Of a stretch of 64,000 nucleotides of DNA, positions 32,423-41,016 are shown one piece after another (within the stretch, counting starts at the first letter, position 1; each line of letters begins with the position of its first letter). A program made the position numbers and the translations under genes. The stretch spans positions 151,349 to 215,348 of the forward strand of contig NZ_JAPZVP010000005.1 in NCBI RefSeq assembly GCF_027622875.1, written 5' to 3'. The notes beneath the pieces were generated by a model. It made no database searches, was not told the DNA's origin, and saw nothing but the letters and a program-made list of their open reading frames with translations. The stretch is from Glycomyces luteolus. Its GTDB lineage: Bacteria; Actinomycetota; Actinomycetes; Mycobacteriales; Micromonosporaceae.

Positions 32423-35400
32423 CTACGCCGAGCTGCACTGCCACTCCCACTACTCCTTCGCCGACGGCGCGGACGCCCCCGCCGCGCTCGCCTCCGAAGC
32501 CCATCGACTCGGCCTCAAAGGGCTCGCGATCACCGACCACGACGGCCTGTATGCGATCCCGCAGTTCGACTCGGCCGCAAGCGCTTTCGGCCTCCAGTCG
32601 GTCTTCGGGGCCGAACTGAACCTCGACCTGCTCCGGTCACGCCGCGGCCAGGTCGACCCGGCCGGACGCCATCTCGTCGTCCTCGCCCGCGACCCCGACG
32701 GCTACCGCGCCCTCTCGCGCGCCATCACCGCGGCCAAGCTCGAAGGCGGCGAGAAGGACCTGCCCCGCTACTCGCTCGCCGGCCTCGCCGCTCACGCGAA
32801 CGGCGGCTGGCAGGTCCTCACCGGCTGCCGCAAGGGCTTCCTCAACGCGGCCTTGGACTCCGGCGGACCCGACGCCGCCGAGGACGCGCTGCGCGCACTC
32901 GCCGACGCCTTCGGCCCCGAGCACCTCGCCGTCGAACTCACCTGCCACGACCTGCCCGGCGACACCGAGCGGATCGAGACGCTCGCTGGCCTGGCCCGCC
33001 GTTTCGGCGTGCCCACGGTGGCCACCAACAACGTCCACTACGCGGCCCCGAACCGCGCCCGGACCGCCGCCGCGCTCGCCGCGGTCCGGGCCCGCAGCAC
33101 CCTCGAGGCGACCGACCCGCACCTGCCGGCGAACGCCGGAGCGCACCTGCGCTCAGGCGATGAGATGCTGCAGCGCTTCGCCGACTTCCCCGAGGCCGTG
33201 GCCGAATCCGTGCGGATCGCCGCCGAATGCGCCTTCCGGCTCAAGCTGCTGGCCCCGCGGCTGCCGCACTTCCCCGTCCCCGACGGGCTCGACGACGACT
33301 CGTACCTCGAAGCGCTGACGGACGAGGGCGGGACCGAGCGCTACGGGCCGCCGGAGGCCGAGCAGGTCCCCGGGGCCTGGAAGCAGATCCGGCACGAGCT
33401 GCGGGTCATCGAGCAGCTCGGGTTCAGCGGCTACTTCCTCATCGTCGCCGACATCGTCGACTTCTGCCGGGAGCACGACATCTACTGCCAGGGAAGGGGA
33501 TCGGCCGCGAACAGCGCCGTCTGCTACGCCCTCGGCGTCACCAATGTGGACCCGGTGTCGTTCGGGCTGCTGTTCGAGCGGTTCCTCTCCGCCGAGCGCG
33601 ACGGACCGCCCGACATCGACATCGACATCGAGTCCGGCCGCCGCGAGGAGGTCATCCAGTACGTCTACGGGAAGTACGGCCGCGACCGGGCCGCTCTGGT
33701 GGCCAACGTGGTCACCTACCGGCCCCGCTCGGCGGTGCGCGACGCCGCCAAGGCCCTCGGCTACGGCCACGACCAGGCCGTCGCGTGGTCCAAGCGCCTC
33801 CACCGCTGGGGCGGCATCGACCCCGGCGAGGCCGAGGGCATCCCCGCCGACGTCCAATCGCTCGCCGCCGAATTCCGCGACATGCCGCAGCACCTGGGCA
33901 TCCACCCCGGCGGCATGGTCCTCACCGAGCAGCCCGTCAGCGAGATCGTCCCGGTCGAGCCCGCCCGCATGAAGGACCGCACCGTCCTGCAATGGGACAA
34001 AGAGGACTGCGCCGACGCGGGGCTCGTCAAGTTCGACCTGCTCGGCCTGGGCATGCTGGAGGCCCTGCACCGCATGGCCGACCTCGTGCGCGGCTTCCAC
34101 GGCGAGCGGGTCGACCTGTGGCGGCTGCCGCCCGAGGACGAGGCCGTGTACGACATGCTCTGCCGGGCCGACTCCGTGGGCGTCTTCCAGGTCGAGTCCC
34201 GCGCCCAAATGGCGACCCTGCCCCGCTTGCGCCCCAGGACGTTCCAGGACCTCGTCGCCGAGGTCGCGCTCATCCGCCCCGGGCCCATCCAGGGCGGCGC
34301 CGTCCACCCGTACCTGCGCCGCCGCCACGGCGAACCGTGGCGGCACCTCGTCCCCGAGGTCCTCCACAAGACCCTGGAGCGCACCTACGGCGTGCCGCTG
34401 TTCCAGGAGCAGCTGATGCGCATCGCCATCGACGCCGCCGGATTCGACGCCGGCGAGGCCGACAAGCTCCGACGCGCCATGGGCGCCAAGCGATCCGAGG
34501 AACGCATGGAGGAACTCCGGACGCGCCTCTACTCCGGCATGGCCGAGCGGGGCATCACCGGCGCCGACGCCGACCGGCTCTACGAGCAGCTGCGGTCCTT
34601 CGCCGACTTCGGCTTCCCCGAATCGCACGCCGCCAGCTTCGCGTTCCTCGTCTACTCCTCGGCCTGGCTCAAATGCCACTACCCGGCCGCGTTCTACGCC
34701 GGACTCCTCGCGAGCCAGCCCATGGGCTTCTACTCCCCTGCCTCGCTCATCGCCGACGCCCAGCGCCACGGCCTCACCGTGCTCGCCCCGGACGTGAACG
34801 CCAGCAACGAGGTCGCCTCGCTCATCCCCACCGAACGCGAGCTTCGCGCGCCGCTCCTGGGCGAGGCGGACCTGCGCCTCGGCCTCGACAACGTCAAAGG
34901 GCTCGGCGAACCGGCCGCGCAGCGCATCGTCGCGGAGCGGGAGGCCGACGGCCCGTTCCAGAGCCTCGCCGACCTGGCCCGCCGGGCCGGACTCGGCAAG
35001 GAGCGCATGGAGAAGCTCGCCGTCGCCGGGGCCCTCGAAAGCCTCGAACCCGACCGCCGCAAGGCACTGTGGACGGCCGGGACCGTGGACGAGCGGCCCG
35101 GCACCATCCCCGGCACCGGACCGGCCGCGCCGCCGCCCACCTTGCCCGGCATGAGCGCGGCCGAGCTCGCCCGCGCCGACTACACCGGCCTCGGACTCTC
35201 GGTCCAGACCCACCCGATGGAGCTGGTCCGCACCGCGCTCGACGCCGCCGGAGTCCTGCCCGCCGCGCGGCTGCCGTACATAGAGGACGGGACGCGGATC
35301 GAGGTCGCCGGGATCGTCACGCACCGCCAGCGCCCCTCGACCGCGAAGGGCGTCACGTTCCTGAGCCTGGAGGACGAGACGGGTATCGCGAACATCGTGT

Positions 35401-35582
35401 GCTCCCAAGGGCTCTGGAAGCGCTGGCAGAGCGTGGCGTCGGTTGCGCGGGCGCTGGTGATCAGGGGCGCGGTGGAGAAGCCGCACGACGCGGAGGGGGA
35501 CGTGATGCCGATGATCGTGGCGGACAAGCTGACGCTCCTGGACTTGAACAGCCCGAGTGCGCCGTCGCGGGATTTCCGTTAA
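32415..35582 (+). CDS. dnaE2: error-prone DNA polymerase III alpha subunit DnaE2
   Basis: A 1055-residue C-family polymerase that copies past DNA lesions and causes damage-induced mutation. The PHP domain opens with LHCHSHYSFADGA and AITDHDGLY. The polymerase active site includes GRGSAANSAVCYALGVT, the acidic PPDIDIDIES motif (about 397-406) and, further along, FPESHAASFAFLVY. An OB-fold (IEVAGIVTHRQRPSTAKGVTF) lies near the C-terminus. It is shorter than replicative DnaE1 proteins and lacks their C-terminal clamp/tau regions, as expected for DnaE2. It starts eight bases inside imuB. High confidence. Confidence 0.95.
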   Translation: MTDYAELHCHSHYSFADGADAPAALASEAHRLGLKGLAITDHDGLYAIPQFDSAASAFGLQSVFGAELNLDLLRSRRGQVDPAGRHLVVLARDPDGYRALSRAITAAKLEGGEKDLPRYSLAGLAAHANGGWQVLTGCRKGFLNAALDSGGPDAAEDALRALADAFGPEHLAVELTCHDLPGDTERIETLAGLARRFGVPTVATNNVHYAAPNRARTAAALAAVRARSTLEATDPHLPANAGAHLRSGDEMLQRFADFPEAVAESVRIAAECAFRLKLLAPRLPHFPVPDGLDDDSYLEALTDEGGTERYGPPEAEQVPGAWKQIRHELRVIEQLGFSGYFLIVADIVDFCREHDIYCQGRGSAANSAVCYALGVTNVDPVSFGLLFERFLSAERDGPPDIDIDIESGRREEVIQYVYGKYGRDRAALVANVVTYRPRSAVRDAAKALGYGHDQAVAWSKRLHRWGGIDPGEAEGIPADVQSLAAEFRDMPQHLGIHPGGMVLTEQPVSEIVPVEPARMKDRTVLQWDKEDCADAGLVKFDLLGLGMLEALHRMADLVRGFHGERVDLWRLPPEDEAVYDMLCRADSVGVFQVESRAQMATLPRLRPRTFQDLVAEVALIRPGPIQGGAVHPYLRRRHGEPWRHLVPEVLHKTLERTYGVPLFQEQLMRIAIDAAGFDAGEADKLRRAMGAKRSEERMEELRTRLYSGMAERGITGADADRLYEQLRSFADFGFPESHAASFAFLVYSSAWLKCHYPAAFYAGLLASQPMGFYSPASLIADAQRHGLTVLAPDVNASNEVASLIPTERELRAPLLGEADLRLGLDNVKGLGEPAAQRIVAEREADGPFQSLADLARRAGLGKERMEKLAVAGALESLEPDRRKALWTAGTVDERPGTIPGTGPAAPPPTLPGMSAAELARADYTGLGLSVQTHPMELVRTALDAAGVLPAARLPYIEDGTRIEVAGIVTHRQRPSTAKGVTFLSLEDETGIANIVCSQGLWKRWQSVASVARALVIRGAVEKPHDAEGDVMPMIVADKLTLLDLNSPSAPSRDFR

Positions 35583-35739
35583 GAGCACGGCCGTTAAGGG
35601 CACAGCCGCTAACCCGCCACCGCAGAGTGGCGCGGATCACTGGTACTTGGGGGTATGGAGAGTGCGGCCGGTTCGCGTCTTGATGGGTACGAACGGCGCA
35701 CTGATAACAGTGCGCCCCAAGCGAATTGGAGCCTCCACA

Positions 35740-36141
35740 ATGAACAAGACCTGGATCGCGCGTACCGGTCTGGCGCTCGGCGCCGGCCTCGCGCTCGCCG
35801 CGAGCATCGCCGCCCCCGCGCAGGCCGCCGACGTCGAGGCCCAGCTGACCGATGCCGGCGGGAACCTGGTCGCCGAGATCATCCACCACGATGAGGGCGA
35901 CGTCTTCTCCGTGCACGACTGGCACCCCGACGGCCACGGCGTCCGCGGCAGCCTCTACCTCGTCGAGGACGGCGAGTGGGTGCAGCTCGAGAGCATCTAC
36001 AACGGACTGGGCGCGGGCGAGTTCACCACGTTCCAGTGGAACGTGCTCACCGGCGAGGAGTACGTGATGGAGGTCTGCACCGTGGACGGCGCGAACGACC
36101 CGGAGGCGAACGACTGCGTCTTCCAGGAGATCACCGAGTAG
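35740..36141 (+). CDS. small secreted acidic protein of unknown function
   Basis: A 133-residue protein with a signal peptide (MNKTWIARTGLALGAGLALA, cleaved near AQA-A, residue 29). The mature part is acidic, contains two Cys (EVCTVDG, NDCVFQ) and looks like a small beta-rich exported domain. No known family is evident to me. I choose ATG 35740 because the signal peptide begins there and GGAG lies eight bases upstream; the frame is open a further 183 bases upstream without support. It follows dnaE2 by 157 bp, probably with its own promoter. Confidence 0.75.
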   Translation: MNKTWIARTGLALGAGLALAASIAAPAQAADVEAQLTDAGGNLVAEIIHHDEGDVFSVHDWHPDGHGVRGSLYLVEDGEWVQLESIYNGLGAGEFTTFQWNVLTGEEYVMEVCTVDGANDPEANDCVFQEITE

Positions 36142-36169
36142 CGCGATTCCCTCCGAACCTCGTGAACGA

Positions 36170-36194
36170 GGCCGGGCCCCTATGGGGTCCGGCC
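36170..36194. terminator. bidirectional hairpin terminator
   Basis: The arms GGCCGGGCCCC and GGGGTCCGGCC pair over 11 bp (one G-T wobble) around the loop TAT. It separates the secreted protein from the convergent SRPBCC gene. Confidence 0.8.
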
Positions 36195-36195
36195 T

Positions 36196-36657
36196 TCAGC
36201 GTTCGAGGTAGGACTCGAGGTTGAGGAGCGAGGAGCCCAGGCCTTCGGCGTGGTCTTCGGCGCTGATGCCGTCGGGGACGTTCTCGGCGGTGATGGTGAC
36301 GCGGGTGCCGTTCGCGATGGGTTCGAGAGTCCACGCGCCGGTCATGGTGCCCGCGAAGGCCGGGTCGTCGGAGACGAAGTCGACCTCGGTGACGATGCGG
36401 GTGTTCGGGACGAGCTCGATGAAGCGGGCTTCGACGGTGTCGGTGTCGGCGGTGGTCTTGCCGGGGGCGTCGGCGGGGTCGTCGTAGGTGAGGGTCATGC
36501 GGTAGCCGCCGCCGGGGCGGGGGTCGTAGTGCTCGAAGCGGCCGGTCATGCCGGCGGGCGGGAGCCAGGCGGCGAGCGCGTCGGGGTCGGTGAGCGCGGC
36601 GTAGACGCGTTCGACGGAGGCGGGTATGTCCCTGCTGGCTTGGTCGGTGCGCGGCAT
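36196..36657 (-). CDS. SRPBCC/AHSA1-like protein
   Basis: A 153-residue START-like fold protein of the Aha1/CalC group (RDIPASVERVYAALTDPDALAAWLPPAGMTGRFE at the start; FVSDDPAFAGTMTGAWTLE; GTRVTITAENVPDGISAEDHAEG near the end; quoted partly: AALTDPDALAAWLPPAGM). These proteins bind small hydrophobic ligands in a deep cavity; the ligand is unknown here. It has about the standard length and the predicted C-terminal helix (GLGSSLLNLESYL). It follows the DHA2-type MFS transporter on the same strand but a hairpin lies between them. Confidence 0.86.
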   Translation of the reverse strand: MPRTDQASRDIPASVERVYAALTDPDALAAWLPPAGMTGRFEHYDPRPGGGYRMTLTYDDPADAPGKTTADTDTVEARFIELVPNTRIVTEVDFVSDDPAFAGTMTGAWTLEPIANGTRVTITAENVPDGISAEDHAEGLGSSLLNLESYLER

Positions 36658-36700
36658 CTTCGGACGGTAGCATCCGCCGCCTACGGCGGGGGCGCGAAAG

Positions 36701-36728
36701 GGCCCGGCCCCGCGAGCGGGACCGGGCC
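36701..36728 (-). terminator. hairpin terminator of the MFS transporter gene
   Basis: The arms GGCCCGGCCCCGC and GCGGGACCGGGCC pair over 13 bp with one mismatch. A second small hairpin, CCGCCG-CCTA-CGGCGG, follows at 36674-36689. Both lie just past the MFS stop. Confidence 0.75.
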
Positions 36729-36741
36729 GGTGTTCGTGCTC

Positions 36742-38232
36742 CTAGTGGGCCGGGACGGCGTCGGCGTTCGGGTTGTCGACCTTCTTCACCAGGAAGGCGG
36801 CGGCCACGGCGACGAGGGCCATGACAGTGCCGCACAGGAAGGCGAGGTGGATGCCGTCGGCCTGGGCCGCGACGGGGTTCGCACCCGATTCGAGGCTGGC
36901 GGTGGCGCCGGTGGTCATCAGGGTGATGAACACGGCGGTGCCGACCGCGCCCGCGACCTGCTGGAGGGTGCTCATGATGGCGCTGCCGTGCGGGTAGAGC
37001 TCCATGGGCAGGGCGCCGAGCGAGGAGGTCATGAGCGGGGTCATGAGGCTGCTGAGGCCGAGGCTGAGCAGCACGTGGATGACCACGACGAACCAGGTCT
37101 CGCTGCTCTGGTCGAGCATCGTCATGAGGCCGAGGGCGCCCGCGAGGACGATCGCGCCGGGGATGACGAGCGGTCGGGGGCCGACCTTGTCGAAGATGCG
37201 GCCGATGAACGGGCCGGAGAGGCCCATCGCGAGGCCGCCGGGGAGGACCACCAGGCCGGTCTGGAGCGTGCTGAGGTCCAGGACGTTCTGGAGGTAGATC
37301 GGCAGCAGGATGAGCGAGCCGAAGAGGGTCGCCATCGAGACCAGCAGCATGATGATGCCGACGGTGAACGAGCGGTGCTTGAAGGGCCGCAGGTCCATCA
37401 GGGCCGCGTCGCGGCGCTGGAGGCGCAGCTGGCGGAAGACGAACAGGGCCAGTGACACGGCGCCGGCCGCGACGGCGGCGTAGGGCGGGATCGGGGTGTC
37501 GTTCCCGGCCGCCGACTCGCCGAAGCTGCTGAGGCCGTAGATGAGGCCGCCGAAGGCCACGGCGGAGAGGAGCGCCGAGAGCAGGTCGAGCTTGACCGGG
37601 CGCGTCTCACCGAGGTTCTTGATGAGGACCCCGCCGAGGACGAGGGCGAGCACCGCGATCGGCAGCACGGACAGGAACATCCAGCGCCAGGTGAGGTTGT
37701 TGAGGATGAACCCGGAGAAGGTCGGGCCGATCGCGGGGGCGACGGCGATGACGATGGTGATGAAGCCCATGGTGCGTCCGCGGCGTTCGGCCGGGACGAA
37801 GGTCATCAGGGTGGTCATGAGCAGCGGCAGCATGACGGCGGTGCCGCTGGCCTGGATGACGCGGGCGACGACGAGCACGGGGAAGACCGTGGCCGCGCCC
37901 GCGAGCAGGGTGCCGGCGCAGAAGAGCCCGATGGCGGCGAGGAACACCGTGCGAGTCGTGAAGCGCTGCAGGATGAGCCCGGTCATGGGGATGACGACTG
38001 CCATGGTGAGCATGAAGCCGGTGGTCAGCCACTGCACGGTGGCGGCGGTGATCTCGAACTGCTCCATGAGGCGCGGCAGTGCCACGCCCATCACGGTCTC
38101 GTTGAGGATCATGACGAACGTGGCCACGAGGAGCACCCCGAGCACGATCTTGATCTGGCGCGGTATGCCCGGTGCGGGCGCGGGCGTCGCTTCGGCCTCG
38201 GGCGTGTCGGCCGGTCGTTGGTCAACGGTCAT
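36742..38232 (-). CDS. drug-type MFS transporter, DHA2 (EmrB/QacA) family
   Basis: A 496-residue exporter with about 14 membrane spans. The DHA2-type features are NETVMGVALPRLMEQF in span 1, TVQWLTTGFMLTMAVVIPMTGLI in spans 2-3 and the antiporter motif region MGFITIVIAVAPAIGPTFSGFI. It probably pumps hydrophobic or cationic compounds out of the cell using the proton gradient. The start at 38232 (MTVDQR) is preceded by AAGGAA; the open frame continues upstream but without a Shine-Dalgarno. It is divergent from a TetR gene; a short dyad (CAGTGACTG at 38336-38344) lies in the gap, suggesting TetR-controlled efflux. Confidence 0.9.
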   Translation of the reverse strand: MTVDQRPADTPEAEATPAPAPGIPRQIKIVLGVLLVATFVMILNETVMGVALPRLMEQFEITAATVQWLTTGFMLTMAVVIPMTGLILQRFTTRTVFLAAIGLFCAGTLLAGAATVFPVLVVARVIQASGTAVMLPLLMTTLMTFVPAERRGRTMGFITIVIAVAPAIGPTFSGFILNNLTWRWMFLSVLPIAVLALVLGGVLIKNLGETRPVKLDLLSALLSAVAFGGLIYGLSSFGESAAGNDTPIPPYAAVAAGAVSLALFVFRQLRLQRRDAALMDLRPFKHRSFTVGIIMLLVSMATLFGSLILLPIYLQNVLDLSTLQTGLVVLPGGLAMGLSGPFIGRIFDKVGPRPLVIPGAIVLAGALGLMTMLDQSSETWFVVVIHVLLSLGLSSLMTPLMTSSLGALPMELYPHGSAIMSTLQQVAGAVGTAVFITLMTTGATASLESGANPVAAQADGIHLAFLCGTVMALVAVAAAFLVKKVDNPNADAVPAH

Positions 38233-38374
38233 GGGGTTGTTTCCTTCGGTGGTGTTCCTGCCCGGTGCACGGCTGGCCCGTGCCGGGGCCCACCGGGGTG
38301 TCGGAGGGTGACGGGACGCGCGCACCGGAAAGTGTCAGTGACTGTCAATCATTGCAGTTGCTACCATCCGCGTC

Positions 38375-38983
38375 ATGGGCACCGGTGGGAGTTTGCGAGA
38401 AGTGTCACGTCGGGCCGTGCAGTCGAGGATCGCGCGGGCCGCCGAAGAGCTGTTCGTGGCAAAGGGTTTCGAGGAGACGACGGTCGATGAGATCGCCGCC
38501 GCCGTCGGTATGTCCCAGCGCAGTTTCTTCCGCTACTTCGCATCGAAGGACGAGGTGGTGCTCGACAGCCTCGAGCGCCTGGGCGAGGAGCTCACGGCCC
38601 GGCTGGAGGCGCGTCCGGCGGATGAGCCGGAGTGGGATTCGCTGCGGCACTCGTTCGCGTCCGTAGTGGACCGCCTGTCCGACCCCGAGGCGCGCGATCA
38701 CGATCGGGCGATCCACGGGATCGTGAACGCGAGCCCGCGGCTGCTCGCGGCCTACCTGGGGCGGCTCGACCGGCTGCAGGGTTCGCTCTCGGAGCTGCTG
38801 CTCGATCGGGCCGCCCGGAACCCGGGCGGCGAGACGGATCCGGTGGTGCTGCGCGCGCTCGTGGGCGGGGCGTTCGCGTGCCTGCAGGCGGCGATGCACC
38901 ATTGCGGCGTCGAGCCCGAGGTGTTCGGGCCGTGCCTGGACCGGACGATGGCGGCGCTGCGTCCCGCGGGCGCCTCGGCCTAA
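38375..38983 (+). CDS. TetR family regulator, probable efflux repressor
   Basis: A 202-residue TetR protein with the HTH RAAEELFVAKGFEETTVDEIAAAVGMSQRSFFRYFASKDEV (core: IAAAVGMSQRSFFRYF). It is divergent from the DHA2 transporter, a classic arrangement where the regulator represses the pump until a substrate binds. The first ATG (38375) has no clear Shine-Dalgarno; GTG at 38402, ten bases after GGGAG, is an alternative start that still leaves the HTH intact. Its stop codon overlaps the convergent DUF4396 gene by four bases. Confidence 0.87.
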   Translation: MGTGGSLREVSRRAVQSRIARAAEELFVAKGFEETTVDEIAAAVGMSQRSFFRYFASKDEVVLDSLERLGEELTARLEARPADEPEWDSLRHSFASVVDRLSDPEARDHDRAIHGIVNASPRLLAAYLGRLDRLQGSLSELLLDRAARNPGGETDPVVLRALVGGAFACLQAAMHHCGVEPEVFGPCLDRTMAALRPAGASA

Positions 38984-39531
38984 TGGTGATGCTGGTGGAC
39001 GACCGCGTGGCCCTTGCCGCGTGAGATCAGCCAGCGGTTGATCGGAACGGTGACCACGAACGCGATCGCGAGCGCGGCCGCCAGCGTGAGCCAGAACCGG
39101 GGGTCGGCCAGGCCCATCTCCATCGCGCCGGGGATGGCGAGGATGAACGCGTTGTCGACGATCTCCATGACCGCGATCGAGATGGTGTCGGCGGCGAGCG
39201 CGACCTTGAACGCTTCCTTGAAGGACAGTCCGGCGCGCAGGACGCCGCGCATGGTCAGCGCGTAGCCGAAGAGGAAGGCCAGCGCGATCGCGAGCGCGAT
39301 GGTGGCCGCGCCGTGCCAGCCGAGGGCGGTGCCGATGACGACGCCGAGCACTTCGCCGATGGCGCAGCCGGTGAGGCAGTGGAGGGTGGCCGAGGCGGCC
39401 ATGCCCCAGCTCGCGGTCTTCGCCTGGGCGCCATGGGAGGCGTGGTCCTCGTGACCGGTATGCCCGTGTCCCGCGTGGTCCTGGGCGTCGTGCTCGTGGT
39501 GCTGGTGGTGCTCATGGGCGGAGTGGTCCAC
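38980..39531 (-). CDS. DUF4396 membrane protein with His-rich N-terminus
   Basis: A 183-residue protein. The first 35 residues are extremely rich in His and acidic residues (HEHHQHHEHD, AGHGHTGHEDHASHG), and the C-terminus ends HQHHH, both suited to bind metal ions. The body is the DUF4396 module with four hydrophobic segments and a conserved LHCLTGCAIGE motif, whose Cys pair may also bind metal. Function of DUF4396 is not known. It starts at GTG 39531 with GGAG upstream. About 55 bases further upstream lies ATACCCCCATAGGGTAT, a CsoR-like operator, which together with the His/Cys content suggests a role in copper or other soft-metal handling. Confidence 0.82.
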   Translation of the reverse strand: MDHSAHEHHQHHEHDAQDHAGHGHTGHEDHASHGAQAKTASWGMAASATLHCLTGCAIGEVLGVVIGTALGWHGAATIALAIALAFLFGYALTMRGVLRAGLSFKEAFKVALAADTISIAVMEIVDNAFILAIPGAMEMGLADPRFWLTLAAALAIAFVVTVPINRWLISRGKGHAVVHQHHH

Positions 39532-39584
39532 AGCGTGCTCCTCGCTAATCGGCGGCCCGGGGTGGCCGCGACCGGGAAGATGTT

Positions 39585-39601
39585 ATACCCCCATAGGGTA
39601 T
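39585..39601. promoter_or_regulatory. CsoR-like operator between the DUF4396 and ClC genes
   Basis: ATACCCCCATAGGGTAT has ATACCC/GGGTAT arms around five bases, in the 17-bp format of CsoR-family sites. It resembles the site at 13480-13496. No CsoR-type gene is in this window. Confidence 0.72.
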
Positions 39602-39702
39602 TTTGCAAGCGCGGCCCGGAGGCGGAGAAATGCAATGTGCTGCGGCCCTGTGCGCCGCTGTAGGAAGATCCACAGTGCAGCATAGGGCGATGTGGGGGCA
39701 CC

Positions 39703-41007
39703 ATGGTCGAGACTTCCGGAGGCCGGGGCGCTGGGCTCGGCGGCCGGTACGCTCGCGTGCTCGCCCTCGCGGGCCTCATCGGCATCCCGGTCTCGGTGGC
39801 GGCCTTCGCGTTCCTCGCGCTCCTGCACTGGCTCACCGACTTCGTCTGGGAGGACCTGCCCGAGCACTGGGGCCTCGAACCGGTGCCGTGGTGGTGGCCG
39901 GCCCCCTGGCTCCTCGTCGGCGGCGCGATCGTCGCGTTCGCGATCACCCGCCTGCCAGGGCACGGCGGGCACGTCCCGATCGAGGGCCTCTCGCCCGACC
40001 CCGCGCCGCCCTCGCACCTGCCCGGAGTCCTGCTCGCGGCGCTCGGCGGCCTGCCGCTCGGCGTCGTGCTCGGCCCCGAAGCGCCGCTCATGGCCGTGGG
40101 CGCGGCCTTCGCCACGATCCTTACGAGCCGATGGGTCGTGCGCGGCGGCCCCGAGAACGCCCTCATCAGCACGTCCGGTTCCGCGGCGGCCGTCGCCGTC
40201 ATCTTTGGCAGCCCGCTCGTGGCGGCCGTGTTCATCCTCGAATCCGCCGGCCGCGCCGGGATCCGGCCGATCCGGGTCGTGCTGCCGTGTCTGTTCTCGG
40301 CCGGGATCGGCGCGCTCGTGTTCACCGGACTCGGCGAATGGACGGGCCTGCGGGTGACCTCGCTGCAGCTCCCCGGACTCGACGTCCCCGACCGGCCCGA
40401 CCTCGCGGATCTGCTGTGGACGATCCCGCTGGCGGTGCTCATCGCCGTGGGCGTCCGCCAGGTCCACCACCTCGGACGGCGCCTCGTCCCGCACACCGAC
40501 CGGCGGCCCGCGCTCATGGCGATGGCCGCCGTCGCGGTCACCGCCGCCGCCGCCGCGGCCTACTCGCTGCTGACCGGCCGCTCCCCCGTCGAGGTGCTGC
40601 TGTCCGGACAGGAGGCGCTCGGTGTCTTCACGGGGACGGGCGACGTGCCCGGCGTCTGGGCACTGGTGGGGCTGCTGGTGTTCAAGGGCCTGGCGTACGC
40701 GGTGTCGCTCGCGACGCTGCGCGGCGGCCCGATCTTCCCGGCCCTGTTCCTCGGCGCGGCCGCCGGTGCGCTCCTCAGCGGGCTCCCCGGGTTCGGCATC
40801 GCCCCGGCGATGGCCGCGGGCATGGCTGCCGCCACCGCGGCGATCCTGCCGCTGCCGGTCTCGTCGGCCGTCCTAGTCACGCTGCTGCTCGGGTCGGGGG
40901 CGAGCGGGATGACCCCGATCGTGCTCATCGCCGTCGTCGTCGCGTTCGTGACCGAGCAGCTCATCGACCGCACCGGCAACCGCGAGCCCGTGCCCGAGGC
41001 GACGTAG
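39703..41007 (+). CDS. ClC family chloride channel/transporter
   Basis: A 434-residue ClC-fold protein with about 10-12 membrane spans. The ClC signature is seen as GHGGHVPIEG (selectivity-filter region), GVVLGPEAPLMAVGAAF (the GxEGP-like motif, here GPEAP) and RGGPIFPALFLGAAAGALL (the GxFxP motif, here GPIFPAL). The proton-gluconate Glu appears conserved as GPEAP, consistent with an H+/Cl- antiporter, but this needs structural alignment. It is followed by a two-span K+ channel at 9 bp, so the two are likely co-transcribed, and it faces the DUF4396 gene across the CsoR-like operator. Confidence 0.88.
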   Translation: MVETSGGRGAGLGGRYARVLALAGLIGIPVSVAAFAFLALLHWLTDFVWEDLPEHWGLEPVPWWWPAPWLLVGGAIVAFAITRLPGHGGHVPIEGLSPDPAPPSHLPGVLLAALGGLPLGVVLGPEAPLMAVGAAFATILTSRWVVRGGPENALISTSGSAAAVAVIFGSPLVAAVFILESAGRAGIRPIRVVLPCLFSAGIGALVFTGLGEWTGLRVTSLQLPGLDVPDRPDLADLLWTIPLAVLIAVGVRQVHHLGRRLVPHTDRRPALMAMAAVAVTAAAAAAYSLLTGRSPVEVLLSGQEALGVFTGTGDVPGVWALVGLLVFKGLAYAVSLATLRGGPIFPALFLGAAAGALLSGLPGFGIAPAMAAGMAAATAAILPLPVSSAVLVTLLLGSGASGMTPIVLIAVVVAFVTEQLIDRTGNREPVPEAT

Positions 41008-41016
41008 GGGGTGGGC

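Noticed and set aside
33153-35603. An 816-codon open frame antisense to dnaE2
   Set aside because: It has no start context or motif, and dnaE2 is unambiguous.
35640-35665. A third CsoR-like site (GGGGGTAT) ahead of the secreted protein
   Set aside because: Only the right half matches; the left half ATACC is missing.
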